Assembly (NCBI GenBank): GCA_929200535.1
Contig: CAKMZV010000015.1
Location: 1-51,828, forward strand
DNA length: 51,828 bases
DNA from: an uncultured Gammaproteobacteria bacterium
GTDB taxonomy: Bacteria > Pseudomonadota > Gammaproteobacteria > CAKMZV01
Direction of reading: 5' to 3'
Positions 19,074-28,161 of this stretch are shown here, piece by piece. Position 1 is the stretch's first letter. Each line of letters opens with the position of its first letter. Under the pieces are notes generated by a model. The model did no database searches and was not told the origin of the DNA. It saw only the letters and a list, made by a program, of their open reading frames with translations. The position numbers and the translations under genes are program-made.

Positions 19074-19682
19074 TTGAAAAGAAAAAGATATACTAAAAGA
19101 GCAGAAAAAATTGAAGTTCCAGTCGCTCGCACTAATAAAGAAATTGATGCTAAAGAGGTACGACTACTCAAGGAAGATAATTCCCAATATGGAGTAATTG
19201 CTGTCCAAGAAGCACTCAAAATGGCTGAAGAAGCTGAATTAGATCTTGTTGAAATTTTTGCTAAAGCAAATCCACCAGTGTGCAAAATAATGAATTACAG
19301 CAAGTATGTTTTTGACACTACAAAGAAAAAAATTCAGGCACGCAAGAATGTTAAACAGGCGGAACAAAAAACGATCAAGCTAAGACCAAATACTAGTGAA
19401 GGTGACTATGAAATTAAGAAACGTAAAATTTTTGAATTTTTAGAGAAAGGTCATCGCATTAAAATTATTGTTTGGTTTAAAGGCAGAGAAATTACTCATC
19501 AAGAACTTGGGATGGAAATGCTAAATAAAGTCAAGGCCGATCTTGAAGAATATGTACGCATTGATGATGAACCTAAATTAGAAGGCAGACAAGTGATGAT
19601 GGCAATTGCCCCTTTGGCAAATAAAAAACCAAACACTAAAAAAGAAAATACGGAAAATATAGAAAATGAGCAAAACGCCTAA
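19074..19682 (+). CDS. infC: Translation initiation factor IF-3
   Basis: IF-3 binds the 30S subunit and checks start codon and tRNA choice. The N-terminal domain (ARTNKEIDAKEVRLL) is joined by a lysine-rich linker to the C-terminal domain (KTIKLRPNTSEGDYEIKKRK, VWFKGREITHQELG). The protein has 202 residues, slightly long owing to a polar tail. The start is a TTG at 19074 behind the clear Shine-Dalgarno AAGGAGAG at 19063-19070. A rare start codon is expected for infC, which limits its own translation in E. coli through AUU. The usual next genes, rpmI and rplT, are absent; ilvE follows with a 17-bp overlap. Confidence 0.95.
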   Translation: MKRKRYTKRAEKIEVPVARTNKEIDAKEVRLLKEDNSQYGVIAVQEALKMAEEAELDLVEIFAKANPPVCKIMNYSKYVFDTTKKKIQARKNVKQAEQKTIKLRPNTSEGDYEIKKRKIFEFLEKGHRIKIIVWFKGREITHQELGMEMLNKVKADLEEYVRIDDEPKLEGRQVMMAIAPLANKKPNTKKENTENIENEQNA

Positions 19683-20601
19683 TTTTTCAGATCGTGATGG
19701 ATTTATCTGGTTAGATGGTCAATTCGTTGATTGGAAAGACGCAAAAATTCACGTCTTAACCCATACGTTACATTATGGAATGGGTGTATTTGAAGGTGTT
19801 CGGGCATACCAAAACGCACAGGGAGCAGCCATCTTTCGGCTACAAGAACACACCAAGCGGCTCTTTGATTCGACTAAAATTCTTGGAATGAAAATTCCTT
19901 ATGAGGAAAGTTTCCTTAGTGAAGTCCAACAAGAAATTGTTGCAAAAAACAATTTACAATCTGCCTATATCCGACCAATGTGTTTTTATGGTTCTGAAGG
20001 GATGGGCTTACGTGCGGATAATCTTAAAGTTCATACGATGATTGCTGCATGGTCTTGGGGAGCCTATCTTGGAGAAGAGAATATGACGAAAGGTATTCGT
20101 ATAAGGACTTCCTCTTATTCTCGCCATCACGTGAATGTGACTATGTGTCGAGCTAAGGCAAATGGCAATTATATGAACTCAATGTTAGCCCTTCAAGAAG
20201 CTATTAGAGACGGCTACGATGAAGCACTTTTATTAGACGTTAATGGTTTAGTTATGGAAGGCTCTGGAGAAAATTTCTTTATGGTTTGTGATGGCAAACT
20301 CTATACCCCAAATCTAACTTCTTGCCTCAATGGCATTACACGTAATTCAATCATCCAATTTGCAAAAGATAACAACATTGAAGTTATTGAAAAAGATATT
20401 ACCAGAGATGAAGTTTACATTGCTGATGAGGCCTTTTTTACTGGCACAGCCGCTGAAGTTACTCCAATACGAGAGTTAGATGGTCGTACCATTGGAGAAG
20501 GCAAGCGTGGACCTATCACAGAAAAATTACAAACCCTATATTTTGATGTTGTTACTGGAAAAAACAACCGCTATAAAAGCTGGCTAACACAAATAAGTTA
20601 G
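19666..20601 (+). CDS. ilvE: Branched-chain amino acid aminotransferase
   Basis: IlvE is the PLP enzyme for the final transamination of leucine, isoleucine and valine. The 311-residue protein carries HTLHYGMGVFEGVRAY near residue 35, the PLP lysine in MCRAKANGNYMNSML, and the conserved VMEGSGENFF and TRDEVYIADEAFFTGTAAEV blocks of class IV aminotransferases. Its start lies inside the last codons of infC, so translation is probably coupled. A zinc-finger gene follows after 7 bp, an arrangement seen in several beta- and gammaproteobacteria. Confidence 0.95.
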   Translation: MSKTPNFSDRDGFIWLDGQFVDWKDAKIHVLTHTLHYGMGVFEGVRAYQNAQGAAIFRLQEHTKRLFDSTKILGMKIPYEESFLSEVQQEIVAKNNLQSAYIRPMCFYGSEGMGLRADNLKVHTMIAAWSWGAYLGEENMTKGIRIRTSSYSRHHVNVTMCRAKANGNYMNSMLALQEAIRDGYDEALLLDVNGLVMEGSGENFFMVCDGKLYTPNLTSCLNGITRNSIIQFAKDNNIEVIEKDITRDEVYIADEAFFTGTAAEVTPIRELDGRTIGEGKRGPITEKLQTLYFDVVTGKNNRYKSWLTQIS

Positions 20602-20608
20602 ATAAAAA

Positions 20609-20794
20609 ATGCGACAAACTTACACCCTAAAAGAAAGTGATTTGCCCGCACAATGCCCACCTGAGGGTATTCCTCAATGGAATTCTCATCCAAAAATTTA
20701 TCTTGCCTTAGATGAAAAAAATAACGAAGCCCAATGCCCATACTGTGGTAATTTGTTTACTCTTGAAAATATTGAACAACCCTTAGATAAGTAA
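20609..20794 (+). CDS. Small zinc-finger domain protein (zf-CHCC type)
   Basis: A 61-residue protein with DLPAQCPPEGIPQWNSHPKI and a C-terminal QCPYCGNLF. The cysteine/histidine set matches the zf-CHCC family of small proteins that often follow ilvE. The role is unknown; the fold resembles the small zinc subunit of respiratory complex I. The start is 7 bp after the ilvE stop, so it is co-transcribed. Confidence 0.85.
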   Translation: MRQTYTLKESDLPAQCPPEGIPQWNSHPKIYLALDEKNNEAQCPYCGNLFTLENIEQPLDK

Positions 20795-20815
20795 ATAAAC
20801 ACGCTAATAGCAACC

Positions 20816-22309
20816 GTGCAAACTCTTCCCATAGACTTTTCTAAAGCCAATATTTTGGTTATTGGCGATATTATGTTAGATCAGTATTTATACGGAGTAA
20901 GCACCCGAGTTTCCCCTGAAGCGCCCATTCCAATTGTTAAACACAACAATAAAAAACTCTCTGTTGGCGGAGCCGCCAATGTTGCGGCTAATATTAAAGC
21001 ACTCGGGGCTAATGTTACTTTGCTTGGCATTATTGGCAAAGACTCCTCTGCAAAATCACTTATCAAAATCCTTGACGATAAAAAGATAAATCATTATTTA
21101 TCTCAAGATTCTAAGACAATTACCATCACAAAGACTCGAGTCGTTGCTAATGGGCAACAAGTTGTTCGCATTGATGAAGAAGAAATTTTTTCTCCCGAGC
21201 AGACAGTAGAACTCTATCAGCATTATGAACATATTGTTAAAGACTATGATGTTGTTATTCTATCCGATTATCATAAAGGCACCTTGCATGACCCTCAACA
21301 TTTAATCCGTTGTGCCGATGAGCATCATAAAATTGTGTTTGTGGATCCTAAAGGCAAAGACTATAACAAATATAAAAATGTCTTTTGTATCACCCCTAAT
21401 AACAAAGAATTTTCCGAAATTTGCGAAGCGAATATCACCTCAGAGGAAGATATTGCCCAACAAATGGAGAAATTAGCTACTTCATTAAATATACAAGCCC
21501 TCTTACTGACAAGAGGTGCTAAAGGGATGACTTTATGGCAAAAATCTCAGGATAACCACCCTTCTATTATCAACATTCCTACAGAGGCAAAAACCGTGTA
21601 TGACGTAAGCGGTGCCGGAGATACAGTTATTGCCACTTTAGCGTGCGGTTGTGCAAGACTACATCAGGCAAAAAATGCTCAAGAGCATCGTCATATTCTA
21701 CAAGAAAGCGTGCGTTGTGCGAATCAAGCAGCTGGCATCGCCGTGGCACAAATTGGCTCCTATGCCGTTTCCATCCAAGAGCTCAATCGCTCGTATTCAC
21801 AACAAAGTGCAAAATATGTTAAAAATACACAGCACCTTGCAAACTTAATTGAAGAACAAAAAAACAGCAATAAAACCATTGTATTTACCAATGGATGCTT
21901 TGACATTTTGCACTCTGGACATATTCAATGCTTAGAAGAAGCGTCCAAACTTGGCGATATTTTAATTGTCGCACTAAATTCTGATACCTCCGTCACTCGC
22001 CTTAAAGGAAAACAAAGACCCATCAATTCGCTCATAGATCGAATAGAAGTACTAAGTGCCTTAAGTGCGGTGGATTGGATTGTCGATTTCGGCGATAACC
22101 CACAAGATAACGACACCCCCATTAATCTTATTCAAACCCTCAAACCCGATATTTTAGTCAAAGGAGGAGATTATAATTGTGATACCATTGTCGGAGCAGA
22201 TTTTGTGAATAGCTACGGTGGCAAGGTGCATATTGTTAAGCTAAAAAAAGGCTACTCAAGCACTAAAGTCATTAACTCAATGCAAGCAGAAAAAACAGAG
22301 CAATTATGA
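20816..22309 (+). CDS. hldE: Bifunctional heptose 7-phosphate kinase / heptose 1-phosphate adenylyltransferase
   Basis: HldE makes ADP-heptose for lipopolysaccharide by two non-consecutive steps. Residues 1 to about 320 form the PfkB-family kinase (SVGGAANVAANI, and VSGAGDTVIA with the catalytic aspartate). Residues from about 345 form the nucleotidyltransferase (FTNGCFDILHSGH with the HxGH motif, and LNSDTSVTRLKG). The 497-residue fusion is the form seen in E. coli; many betaproteobacteria have two separate proteins. The start codon is GTG. The stop overlaps the hldD start as ATGA, so the two pathway genes are translationally coupled. Confidence 0.95.
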   Translation: MQTLPIDFSKANILVIGDIMLDQYLYGVSTRVSPEAPIPIVKHNNKKLSVGGAANVAANIKALGANVTLLGIIGKDSSAKSLIKILDDKKINHYLSQDSKTITITKTRVVANGQQVVRIDEEEIFSPEQTVELYQHYEHIVKDYDVVILSDYHKGTLHDPQHLIRCADEHHKIVFVDPKGKDYNKYKNVFCITPNNKEFSEICEANITSEEDIAQQMEKLATSLNIQALLLTRGAKGMTLWQKSQDNHPSIINIPTEAKTVYDVSGAGDTVIATLACGCARLHQAKNAQEHRHILQESVRCANQAAGIAVAQIGSYAVSIQELNRSYSQQSAKYVKNTQHLANLIEEQKNSNKTIVFTNGCFDILHSGHIQCLEEASKLGDILIVALNSDTSVTRLKGKQRPINSLIDRIEVLSALSAVDWIVDFGDNPQDNDTPINLIQTLKPDILVKGGDYNCDTIVGADFVNSYGGKVHIVKLKKGYSSTKVINSMQAEKTEQL

Positions 22310-23235
22310 TTATTATTACTGGCGGAGCTGGCTTTATTGGTAGTAATTTGGCGTTAGCACTCAATAACAGAGGCATTGAGGATATTTTAATTGTTGATGA
22401 CCTTACTGATGGCACTAAATTTCGCAATCTTGCCGACACAAAAATAACCGATTATATGGATCTATCGGTTTTCAGAGAACGCTTTAACGCCAACACTTTT
22501 GATAGGATTGAGGCAGTATTTCACCTTGGTGCCTGTTCAGACACTACCCTCTGGGATGGCAAATATATGATGGATAACAACTATGAATACAGCAAAGAAC
22601 TCGCTCTCTGGTGTCATAAAAACCTTATCCCTTTTATTTATGCCTCCAGTGCCTCCGTTTATGGTGATGGCAATAATGGTTTTAGCGAAAGTATCGAATG
22701 CGAAAAACCGCTTAATGTTTATGCTTATTCAAAATGGCTCTTTGACCAATGGATACGCAAACAATCTTTCTCTAATCAGGTGGTTGGCTTGCGCTATTTT
22801 AATGTGTATGGCAAAAACGAAGCCCATAAAAACCATATGGCATCCGTTGCCTATCATTTGTTGCAACAATATCAACGGGGAGAAACGCTCAAACTATTTG
22901 GTGAATACGATGGCTACCAAGCAGGCGAACAACAGCGTGATTTTATCTATGTTGATGACGCAGTAAATGTTAATTTATGGTTTTGGGATAATCCACAAAC
23001 GAGCGGTATTTTCAATTGCGGCACTGGAGAAGCTCAGACTTTCAACGACATTGCCTACGCCATTCAAGCAATTCATAAAGAAGTTGATCTTGAATATATC
23101 CCCTTTCCTGAAAAATTAAAAAACGCCTACCAAAGCTATACTCAAGCAGATATTAGCAAACTGAGAGAAGCAGGCTATAGCACTGCCTTTAAAAATTTAT
23201 CTCAAGGCGTTAAGAATTATATTGCTAAACAATAG
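22306..23235 (+). CDS. hldD: ADP-L-glycero-D-manno-heptose 6-epimerase
   Basis: HldD epimerises ADP-D,D-heptose to ADP-L,D-heptose, the last step before heptose transfer to the lipopolysaccharide core. The 309-residue protein of the SDR family opens with IIITGGAGFIGSNLA (NADP-binding) and carries ASSASVYG, the catalytic YAYSKW and GLRYFNVYGKNEAHK. It follows hldE with a 4-bp overlap. The neighbour downstream is cysM, an order common in betaproteobacteria. Confidence 0.96.
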   Translation: MIIITGGAGFIGSNLALALNNRGIEDILIVDDLTDGTKFRNLADTKITDYMDLSVFRERFNANTFDRIEAVFHLGACSDTTLWDGKYMMDNNYEYSKELALWCHKNLIPFIYASSASVYGDGNNGFSESIECEKPLNVYAYSKWLFDQWIRKQSFSNQVVGLRYFNVYGKNEAHKNHMASVAYHLLQQYQRGETLKLFGEYDGYQAGEQQRDFIYVDDAVNVNLWFWDNPQTSGIFNCGTGEAQTFNDIAYAIQAIHKEVDLEYIPFPEKLKNAYQSYTQADISKLREAGYSTAFKNLSQGVKNYIAKQ

Positions 23236-23245
23236 CGACCTGAAT

Positions 23246-24136
23246 ATGTATCCCCTTATCCAAAACGCTGTTGCTAACACACGCCTGTTAGAACTACAGC
23301 AAATGAACAATTTTGCTAATAATAGCACAAACTTAGTCAAATTAGAAGGTGACAACCCTGCTGGTTCGGTTAAAGACCGCCCTGCCCTAAATATGATTAA
23401 ATCCGCCTTAGAGCGTGGAACCATCAATCAAAACACTCACCTCATTGAAGCAACCAGCGGAAACACTGGCATTGCACTGGCTATGGCCGCTTGTGTCTAT
23501 AACTTAAAAATCACTCTACTTATGCCAGAAAATTCCAGTTTAGAAAGGCAACAAGCAATGCGTGCTTATGGAGCTAAACTCATCTTAGTAAGCGAACAAG
23601 ATGGAGGAATAGAGGGAGCCCGTGATATTGCCCTTGCTATGGAAAAAAAAGGAGAAGGCTTTGTGCTCAACCAATTTGCTAATGATGATAATTGGGGTGC
23701 CCATTACAAAGGCACCGCTCCAGAACTTTGGCAACAAACAAACGGTAAAATCACACATTTTGTCTCCAGTATGGGGACCACAGGAACAATTATGGGCTGT
23801 TCCCGTTTTTTTAAAGAAAAAAATCCAGATATTCAAATTATTGGCGTACAACCAACCGAAGGCTCACAAATCCCAGGAATTAGACGTTGGTCTCCAGAAT
23901 ACCTACCTCAAATTTACCAAGCACATAGAGTGGATAAAATTTATGATGTCAGCGAAGAGCAAGCACTTGAAACAATGCGTCAACTCTCAAGAAAAGAAGG
24001 CATTTTTGCTGGAGTTTCCTCTGGCGGTGCCCTACGCATTGCCTTGCAAATAGCCAAAGAAAATCCTGAATCAGTGGTTGTTTCTATCGTATGTGATCGT
24101 GGCGATCGCTATTTATCTACTGGTGCGTACAACTAA
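23246..24136 (+). CDS. cysM: Cysteine synthase B
   Basis: CysM makes cysteine from O-acetylserine and sulfide or thiosulfate. The 296-residue protein has the PLP lysine in GDNPAGSVKDRPALNMI, the ATSGNTGIALAMAA loop, SSMGTTGTIMG (phosphate cup) and SSGGALRIAL. NPAGSVKDRPA marks the CysM rather than the CysK branch. I prefer the ATG at 23246 (MYPLIQNAV), which matches the family start; a TTG at 23222 inside the hldD end would add eight residues. Confidence 0.93.
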   Translation: MYPLIQNAVANTRLLELQQMNNFANNSTNLVKLEGDNPAGSVKDRPALNMIKSALERGTINQNTHLIEATSGNTGIALAMAACVYNLKITLLMPENSSLERQQAMRAYGAKLILVSEQDGGIEGARDIALAMEKKGEGFVLNQFANDDNWGAHYKGTAPELWQQTNGKITHFVSSMGTTGTIMGCSRFFKEKNPDIQIIGVQPTEGSQIPGIRRWSPEYLPQIYQAHRVDKIYDVSEEQALETMRQLSRKEGIFAGVSSGGALRIALQIAKENPESVVVSIVCDRGDRYLSTGAYN

Positions 24137-24160
24137 ACTACCTCTACTAAAAAATCAATA

Positions 24161-25846
24161 ATGCAACACATCGATCAACAAATCAATACCAACTACGGCA
24201 CCTTAGACTTTGCTATTACTCAACAAGAAGATAGCAAGCTACTACTTGCTACAGTCTCTCTCAACAACCATCAAATACACCAATGGAAAAAAACAATAGA
24301 GCAAACTAAAGCAACTAAAAATGATATTCAAGGACTAAAAAAACAAGCCTTAGAAGAGATTAAACGTGATGAATACATCCAACGAAAACTCAAGCTAAGC
24401 TATCGTCGGCAAAATACGGATATTGCCTTTCCCAACCAAGTTAAACGTACTCACACTTGTGCTCAAATCCATAATGAATTTTCGCCACTCGATAAAGAGC
24501 AATTAGAAAAGCCTAAAATTCGCCAACAACGCTTTAGCCTTTGTGGCAGAATTTTCAGCAAAAGAATGATGGGCAAAGCTGGATTTGCCCAACTGCAAGA
24601 TGGTTGGGGACAAATTCAACTCTACCTTACAAAAGAACAAATAGGCGAGCTATTTGCCGACTTCAAACAATGGGATAATGGCGATATTATCACCGCTGTT
24701 GGCTTTATTTTTCGCACCGATACAGGAGAACTCTCGCTCCATTGTGAGCATATTGAATTACTCACTAAATCCCTCAATCCGTTACCAGATAAATTTCATG
24801 GTCTCAAAGATATTGAACAACGCTACCGCCAACGCTACGTTGATCTTCTAAGCAATGAAGAAAGTCGCAACGTCTTTATCACGCGTACCAAAATCATTAA
24901 AGCTATTCGGCAATTCTTTGATAACAATGATTTTATGGAAGTCGAAACCCCAATGCTACACCCTATTCCCGGTGGTGCGACCGCCAAACCCTTTAGCACA
25001 CACCATAATGCCTTAGATATGGAGCTTTACCTCCGCATTGCCCCCGAATTATATTTAAAAAGACTCATCGTTGGTGGTTTTGAAAGAGTGTATGAGGTTA
25101 ATAGAAATTTCCGTAATGAAGGCTTATCCACTCGGCATAATCCAGAATTCAGTATGATTGAATTCTACCAAGCCTATGCCGATTACAAACAACTAATGGA
25201 TTTAACAGAAAACCTTTTTGCATTACTCTGCGAGCAAGTCATTGGTAAAACAATCATTGATTATCAAGAACACACTTTAGATTTCTCCAAACCATTTCAA
25301 CGCCTTACAATCAAAGAAGCCATTCTACAACAACACCCAAACCTTGCTCCATCGACATTAGAAGATTTACAACAAAGCAAAGCCTTTGCTAAACAAATAG
25401 GCATAGATTGCGATAAAGAAAATGCATTAGGGAAAATTATCACCGAAATATTTGAAGAAAGCGTTGAACACACCCTAATCCAACCTACCTTTATTACTGA
25501 ATACCCAATAGAAGTTTCCCCTCTTGCCAGACGCAACGATGATAACCCAAGCATCACCGATCGCTTCGAGCTTTTCATTGCCGGCAGAGAAATTGCCAAC
25601 GGCTTTTCCGAACTCAATGATCCAGAAGATCAAGCAGAAAGATTCCGCCAACAAGTAGAAGCCTTAGATAGCGGAGACGATGAAGCAATGCACTACGACA
25701 GTGATTACATTAATGCCCTATCCTACGGAATGCCACCCACAGCCGGTGAAGGTATCGGCATTGATCGCCTCGTTATGTTACTAACCAACACCGCCTCAAT
25801 CCGAGATGTTTTGCTATTTCCACATATGAGACCACTGCACCCATAG
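24161..25846 (+). CDS. lysS: Lysine--tRNA ligase with an N-terminal extension
   Basis: LysS charges tRNA-Lys. After residue about 75 the protein follows class II LysRS throughout: the anticodon-binding OB fold ([30 protein letters not shown]), then the catalytic core with [57 protein letters not shown] and the C-terminal [11 protein letters not shown]. It has 561 residues against about 505 in E. coli. The extra length is N-terminal: the conserved IAFPN lies near residue 88 instead of 34. No methionine occurs between residue 1 and that motif, so the extension seems genuine. It lies 24 bp after cysM; prfB, the frequent neighbour, is absent. Confidence 0.95.
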   Translation: MQHIDQQINTNYGTLDFAITQQEDSKLLLATVSLNNHQIHQWKKTIEQTKATKNDIQGLKKQALEEIKRDEYIQRKLKLSYRRQNTDIAFPNQVKRTHTCAQIHNEFSPLDKEQLEKPKIRQQRFSLCGRIFSKRMMGKAGFAQLQDGWGQIQLYLTKEQIGELFADFKQWDNGDIITAVGFIFRTDTGELSLHCEHIELLTKSLNPLPDKFHGLKDIEQRYRQRYVDLLSNEESRNVFITRTKIIKAIRQFFDNNDFMEVETPMLHPIPGGATAKPFSTHHNALDMELYLRIAPELYLKRLIVGGFERVYEVNRNFRNEGLSTRHNPEFSMIEFYQAYADYKQLMDLTENLFALLCEQVIGKTIIDYQEHTLDFSKPFQRLTIKEAILQQHPNLAPSTLEDLQQSKAFAKQIGIDCDKENALGKIITEIFEESVEHTLIQPTFITEYPIEVSPLARRNDDNPSITDRFELFIAGREIANGFSELNDPEDQAERFRQQVEALDSGDDEAMHYDSDYINALSYGMPPTAGEGIGIDRLVMLLTNTASIRDVLLFPHMRPLHP

Positions 25847-25864
25847 ATACAAAATAAATACAAA

Positions 25865-26680
25865 ATGAATAAAATCAACCATTGCCTCTACCCTGTTGCT
25901 GGTCTTGGAACACGATTTCTACCCATTACTAAATCACTACCCAAAGAACTTCTACCAATTATTGATAAGCCCTTGCTCCAATATGCCGTTGAAGAAGCAC
26001 ATCTTGCTGGCATAATGCAAATGAATATGGTTGTCAGTGATAATAAAAAAGCCATTCAACATTATTTTTCTGACCCCAACCCTCACGCTGTTGATAAATT
26101 AAAAAAACTCACCCATCTACAACAATTGATGGATGATTGCGATTTTCACTTTGTCAAGCAAAAAGAAATGCGTGGGCTCGGTGATGCTATTTTATGTGGC
26201 AATGAACAAATCAAAAAAGAAGAAGGGGCATTTGCCGTCATTCTACCCGATGACTTATGTGCCATCAACACCCTAAAAAAAATGGTTGAACTCTATCAAC
26301 AACACCAATGCTGTATTATCGCCGTTGAGCAAGTTCCTGCCTCGTTGGTTAATCGCTACGGTATCGTCGAAGTTGCAACAAAAGCAATTGATGAGCGTGT
26401 CTATAAAGTCTTTAATATGGTTGAAAAACCCCCAATAAATGAGGCAAAAAGCGACCTTGCCATCATCGGACGTTACATTCTCACCACCGATATTTTTGAC
26501 TTTATCAAAAAAACAAAAAGCGGAGCTAATCAAGAAATCCAAATTACCGATGCCCTAAAAATGAAAGCCCAACGTGGTGAAGTCATCGCCTACCACCTCC
26601 CAAACAAACGCTACGATTGCGGCACCCCAAGTGGCTACGTCAAAGCCATCAAAGATTACGCTGCTCAATTGTCTAATTAA
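25865..26680 (+). CDS. galU: UTP--glucose-1-phosphate uridylyltransferase
   Basis: GalU makes UDP-glucose for envelope polysaccharides. The nucleotidyltransferase fold opens with YPVAGLGTRFLPITKSLPKE and has QYAVEEA, FVKQKEMRGLGDAI, FAVILPDDL and KRYDCGTPSGYVKAI. The 271-residue length is a little below the usual 290 or so, the shortening being spread over loops. It ends the thrS-to-galU run. I see no clear intrinsic terminator after it. Confidence 0.94.
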   Translation: MNKINHCLYPVAGLGTRFLPITKSLPKELLPIIDKPLLQYAVEEAHLAGIMQMNMVVSDNKKAIQHYFSDPNPHAVDKLKKLTHLQQLMDDCDFHFVKQKEMRGLGDAILCGNEQIKKEEGAFAVILPDDLCAINTLKKMVELYQQHQCCIIAVEQVPASLVNRYGIVEVATKAIDERVYKVFNMVEKPPINEAKSDLAIIGRYILTTDIFDFIKKTKSGANQEIQITDALKMKAQRGEVIAYHLPNKRYDCGTPSGYVKAIKDYAAQLSN

Positions 26681-26774
26681 TAATTAGGTTATCACAATTG
26701 AAAATTTATGGTTTTTGTTGTTTTCTCTAATTGTAGAGATAAGGGGATACAAAAAATTAATTATGTGTAATGCC

Positions 26775-26791
26775 GTAGATACGCAAAATAT
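26775..26791. repeat. REP-like half-site downstream of the transposase gene
   Basis: GTAGATACGCAAAATAT is the same half-site that forms the palindromes at 27154 and 27625. It is followed by GGCGAAGCTGTGGC rather than by its complement, so this copy is incomplete. It lies between galU and the stop of the transposase gene. Confidence 0.6.
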
Positions 26792-26920
26792 GGCGAAGCT
26801 GTGGCATCATCATATTCCATATTATTAGAAAATACCATCAGTTGCGTGATATTCACGAATTTTCTAAATTTTTTATTTTGAAAGCAAGCCTCCATCCACC
26901 CATACTCCGTTTGAATATTT

Positions 26921-27514
26921 TTATAATTGCTTTTTAGGATTTAAAGTATCATCATCCCAAGTTAAGTGATTGTTTGTAATGTAATTAGCAATATTTTCAT
27001 AAGATTTAGAATTTCGGATGATGTGATCGTGGTAATTACGTTGCCAACTGAAATTAGGATTTATTATTCGGGCATTTTTGGTTACACCAATTTTAAACCC
27101 TCGTATGATAGATGCCAAATTTTTGGATTGTGGACCAAATTTATTTTTATATTGTAGATACGCAATATCTTGCGTATCTATAATATTTTGCGGATACGGA
27201 AAATGTTGCGTATCTACGTTGCTATCATCACAATGATTTTCTATTTTTGCAATTTCAATAATACCGTGAATATGATTTGGCATAACCACATAGGAATGCA
27301 ATATTACAAACGGAAAATGAACGGGAATATCCAGCCAACATTTTTCTGCAATTTCCCCAATTTCAGATAATTTCATTATATTGTTGCATATATCGCCAAA
27401 AAAATATAACCGCTGATGCGTGCAAATAGTCACAAAATAAAATGCATTAGAACCATAATCCCAACCTTTTTTTCTATGGCTTTCTGCACGATATGCATTT
27501 TTGTATAATGTCAT
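26921..27514 (-). CDS. REP-associated tyrosine transposase (RAYT, Y1/HUH family)
   Basis: This 197-residue Y1 transposase has the HUH pair in SYVVMPNHIHGIIEI (H81, H83) and the candidate catalytic tyrosine Y161 in SFSWQRNYHDHIIR-type context (WQRNYHDHIIR). Family members cut single-stranded DNA at REP palindromes. The gene is flanked by GTAGATACGC sequences on both sides. Residues about 99-122, in the variable loop before KFGPQSKNLASIIRGFK, are encoded by the same repeat. The frame is intact and starts with MTLYKNAYRAESHRKKGWDY. It belongs to an accessory island with a decayed restriction locus. Confidence 0.88.
   Translation of the reverse strand: MTLYKNAYRAESHRKKGWDYGSNAFYFVTICTHQRLYFFGDICNNIMKLSEIGEIAEKCWLDIPVHFPFVILHSYVVMPNHIHGIIEIAKIENHCDDSNVDTQHFPYPQNIIDTQDIAYLQYKNKFGPQSKNLASIIRGFKIGVTKNARIINPNFSWQRNYHDHIIRNSKSYENIANYITNNHLTWDDDTLNPKKQL
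27154..27217. repeat. REP-like palindromes inside the transposase gene
   Basis: Two adjacent inverted repeats lie in the coding region. The first (27154-27180) pairs GTAGATACGCAA with TTGCGTATCTA; the second (about 27185-27217) pairs a variant GCGGATACG arm with GCGTATCTAC. They are read in frame and encode a loop between the HUH motif and the conserved C-terminal part. The match to the palindrome at 27625-27652 is clear by eye. Confidence 0.8.
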
Positions 27515-27576
27515 TATGTTATCAAATAATTCATTTTTCCCGATATTATAAAATTTTTAAAGGGCAGGTATTATTT

Positions 27577-27652
27577 GTAGATACGCAAATAAATACGCAA
27601 ATAAATACGCAAATAGATACGCAAGTAGATACGCAAAATTTTGCGTATCTAC
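27577..27652. repeat. REP-like array: 12-bp tandem repeats ending in a perfect palindrome
   Basis: Upstream of the transposase gene the half-site GTAGATACGCAAATA leads into repeats of a 12-base unit of type AATACGCAAATA. The array ends in a perfect 28-bp palindrome at 27625-27652 made of GTAGATACGCAAAA and its complement. The arrangement suggests amplification of one arm by slippage. Confidence 0.85.
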
Positions 27653-27666
27653 GGTACAACATGTTG

Positions 27667-27696
27667 ATTTTTACCTTTTTTACTCATCATAGTCTC
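27667..27696. repeat. Possible MITE-end remnant
   Basis: A T-rich block ending TTTTTTACTCATCATA followed by GTCTC resembles the inner and outer parts of a MITE right end with about 13 bases missing between them. The opposite end is not found. The low complexity makes this tentative. Confidence 0.35.
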
Positions 27697-27697
27697 C

Positions 27698-28113
27698 TTA
27701 TTTAATACAAATTAAGATTAAAAAAATCATAGCCAACATTACTATAATACTTCCATAAAATAATGCAATGGTCGCTGAAAAAAACACTTTCCAATAATTA
27801 AATTCTCCACCTATAAATTTATGAATAGGCATTTCAAAATCTTTAATTTGAACATCATTTTTAAGTCCTGACACGTTATTATAAATTGCCCTAAACTTTC
27901 GTTCTTGTTGCAAATAATAACTATCCAAAACCCAAAAGAGAAGCACAGAAAAAATGCTAATACAAATAAATAAAATATTTTTATTAGCAGAAAAAACCAC
28001 TAAAAATGCTGATAAAACAATGACTGTAAATGCCTTTTAATTTGAAATGAATTTGTATTCATTCGTGTAATGATATTTTGTAAAAATTCTAAATGCTTTA
28101 TTTTATTGTCCAT
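27698..28113 (-). pseudogene. Small two-TM membrane protein gene with a frameshift
   Basis: The ATG at 28113 opens a frame (MDNKIKHLEFLQNIITRMN, then TNSFQIK) that hits a stop soon after. From about 28036 a second frame continues as AFTVIVLSAFLVVFSANKN and FWVLDSYYLQQERKFRAIYN, with a second membrane segment near the C-terminus. The join lies in an AAAA run; one added A restores a single protein of about 138 residues. The combined protein matches a family of small membrane proteins I recall beginning with an ITRMxxNSFxIKGW-like stretch, of unknown function and frequent in accessory DNA. It may be a true pseudogene, a phase-variable gene or a sequence error. Either half alone lacks one conserved part. 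Confidence 0.7.
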
Positions 28114-28161
28114 AATTTATTCATTTAATAAAATAATAAGATACCATAAATCTACCGACAC

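Noticed and set aside
27577-27628. CRISPR-like or iteron array of 12-bp units
   Set aside because: The units have no spacers, and the link to the adjacent transposase palindrome explains them better; no replication gene is nearby.
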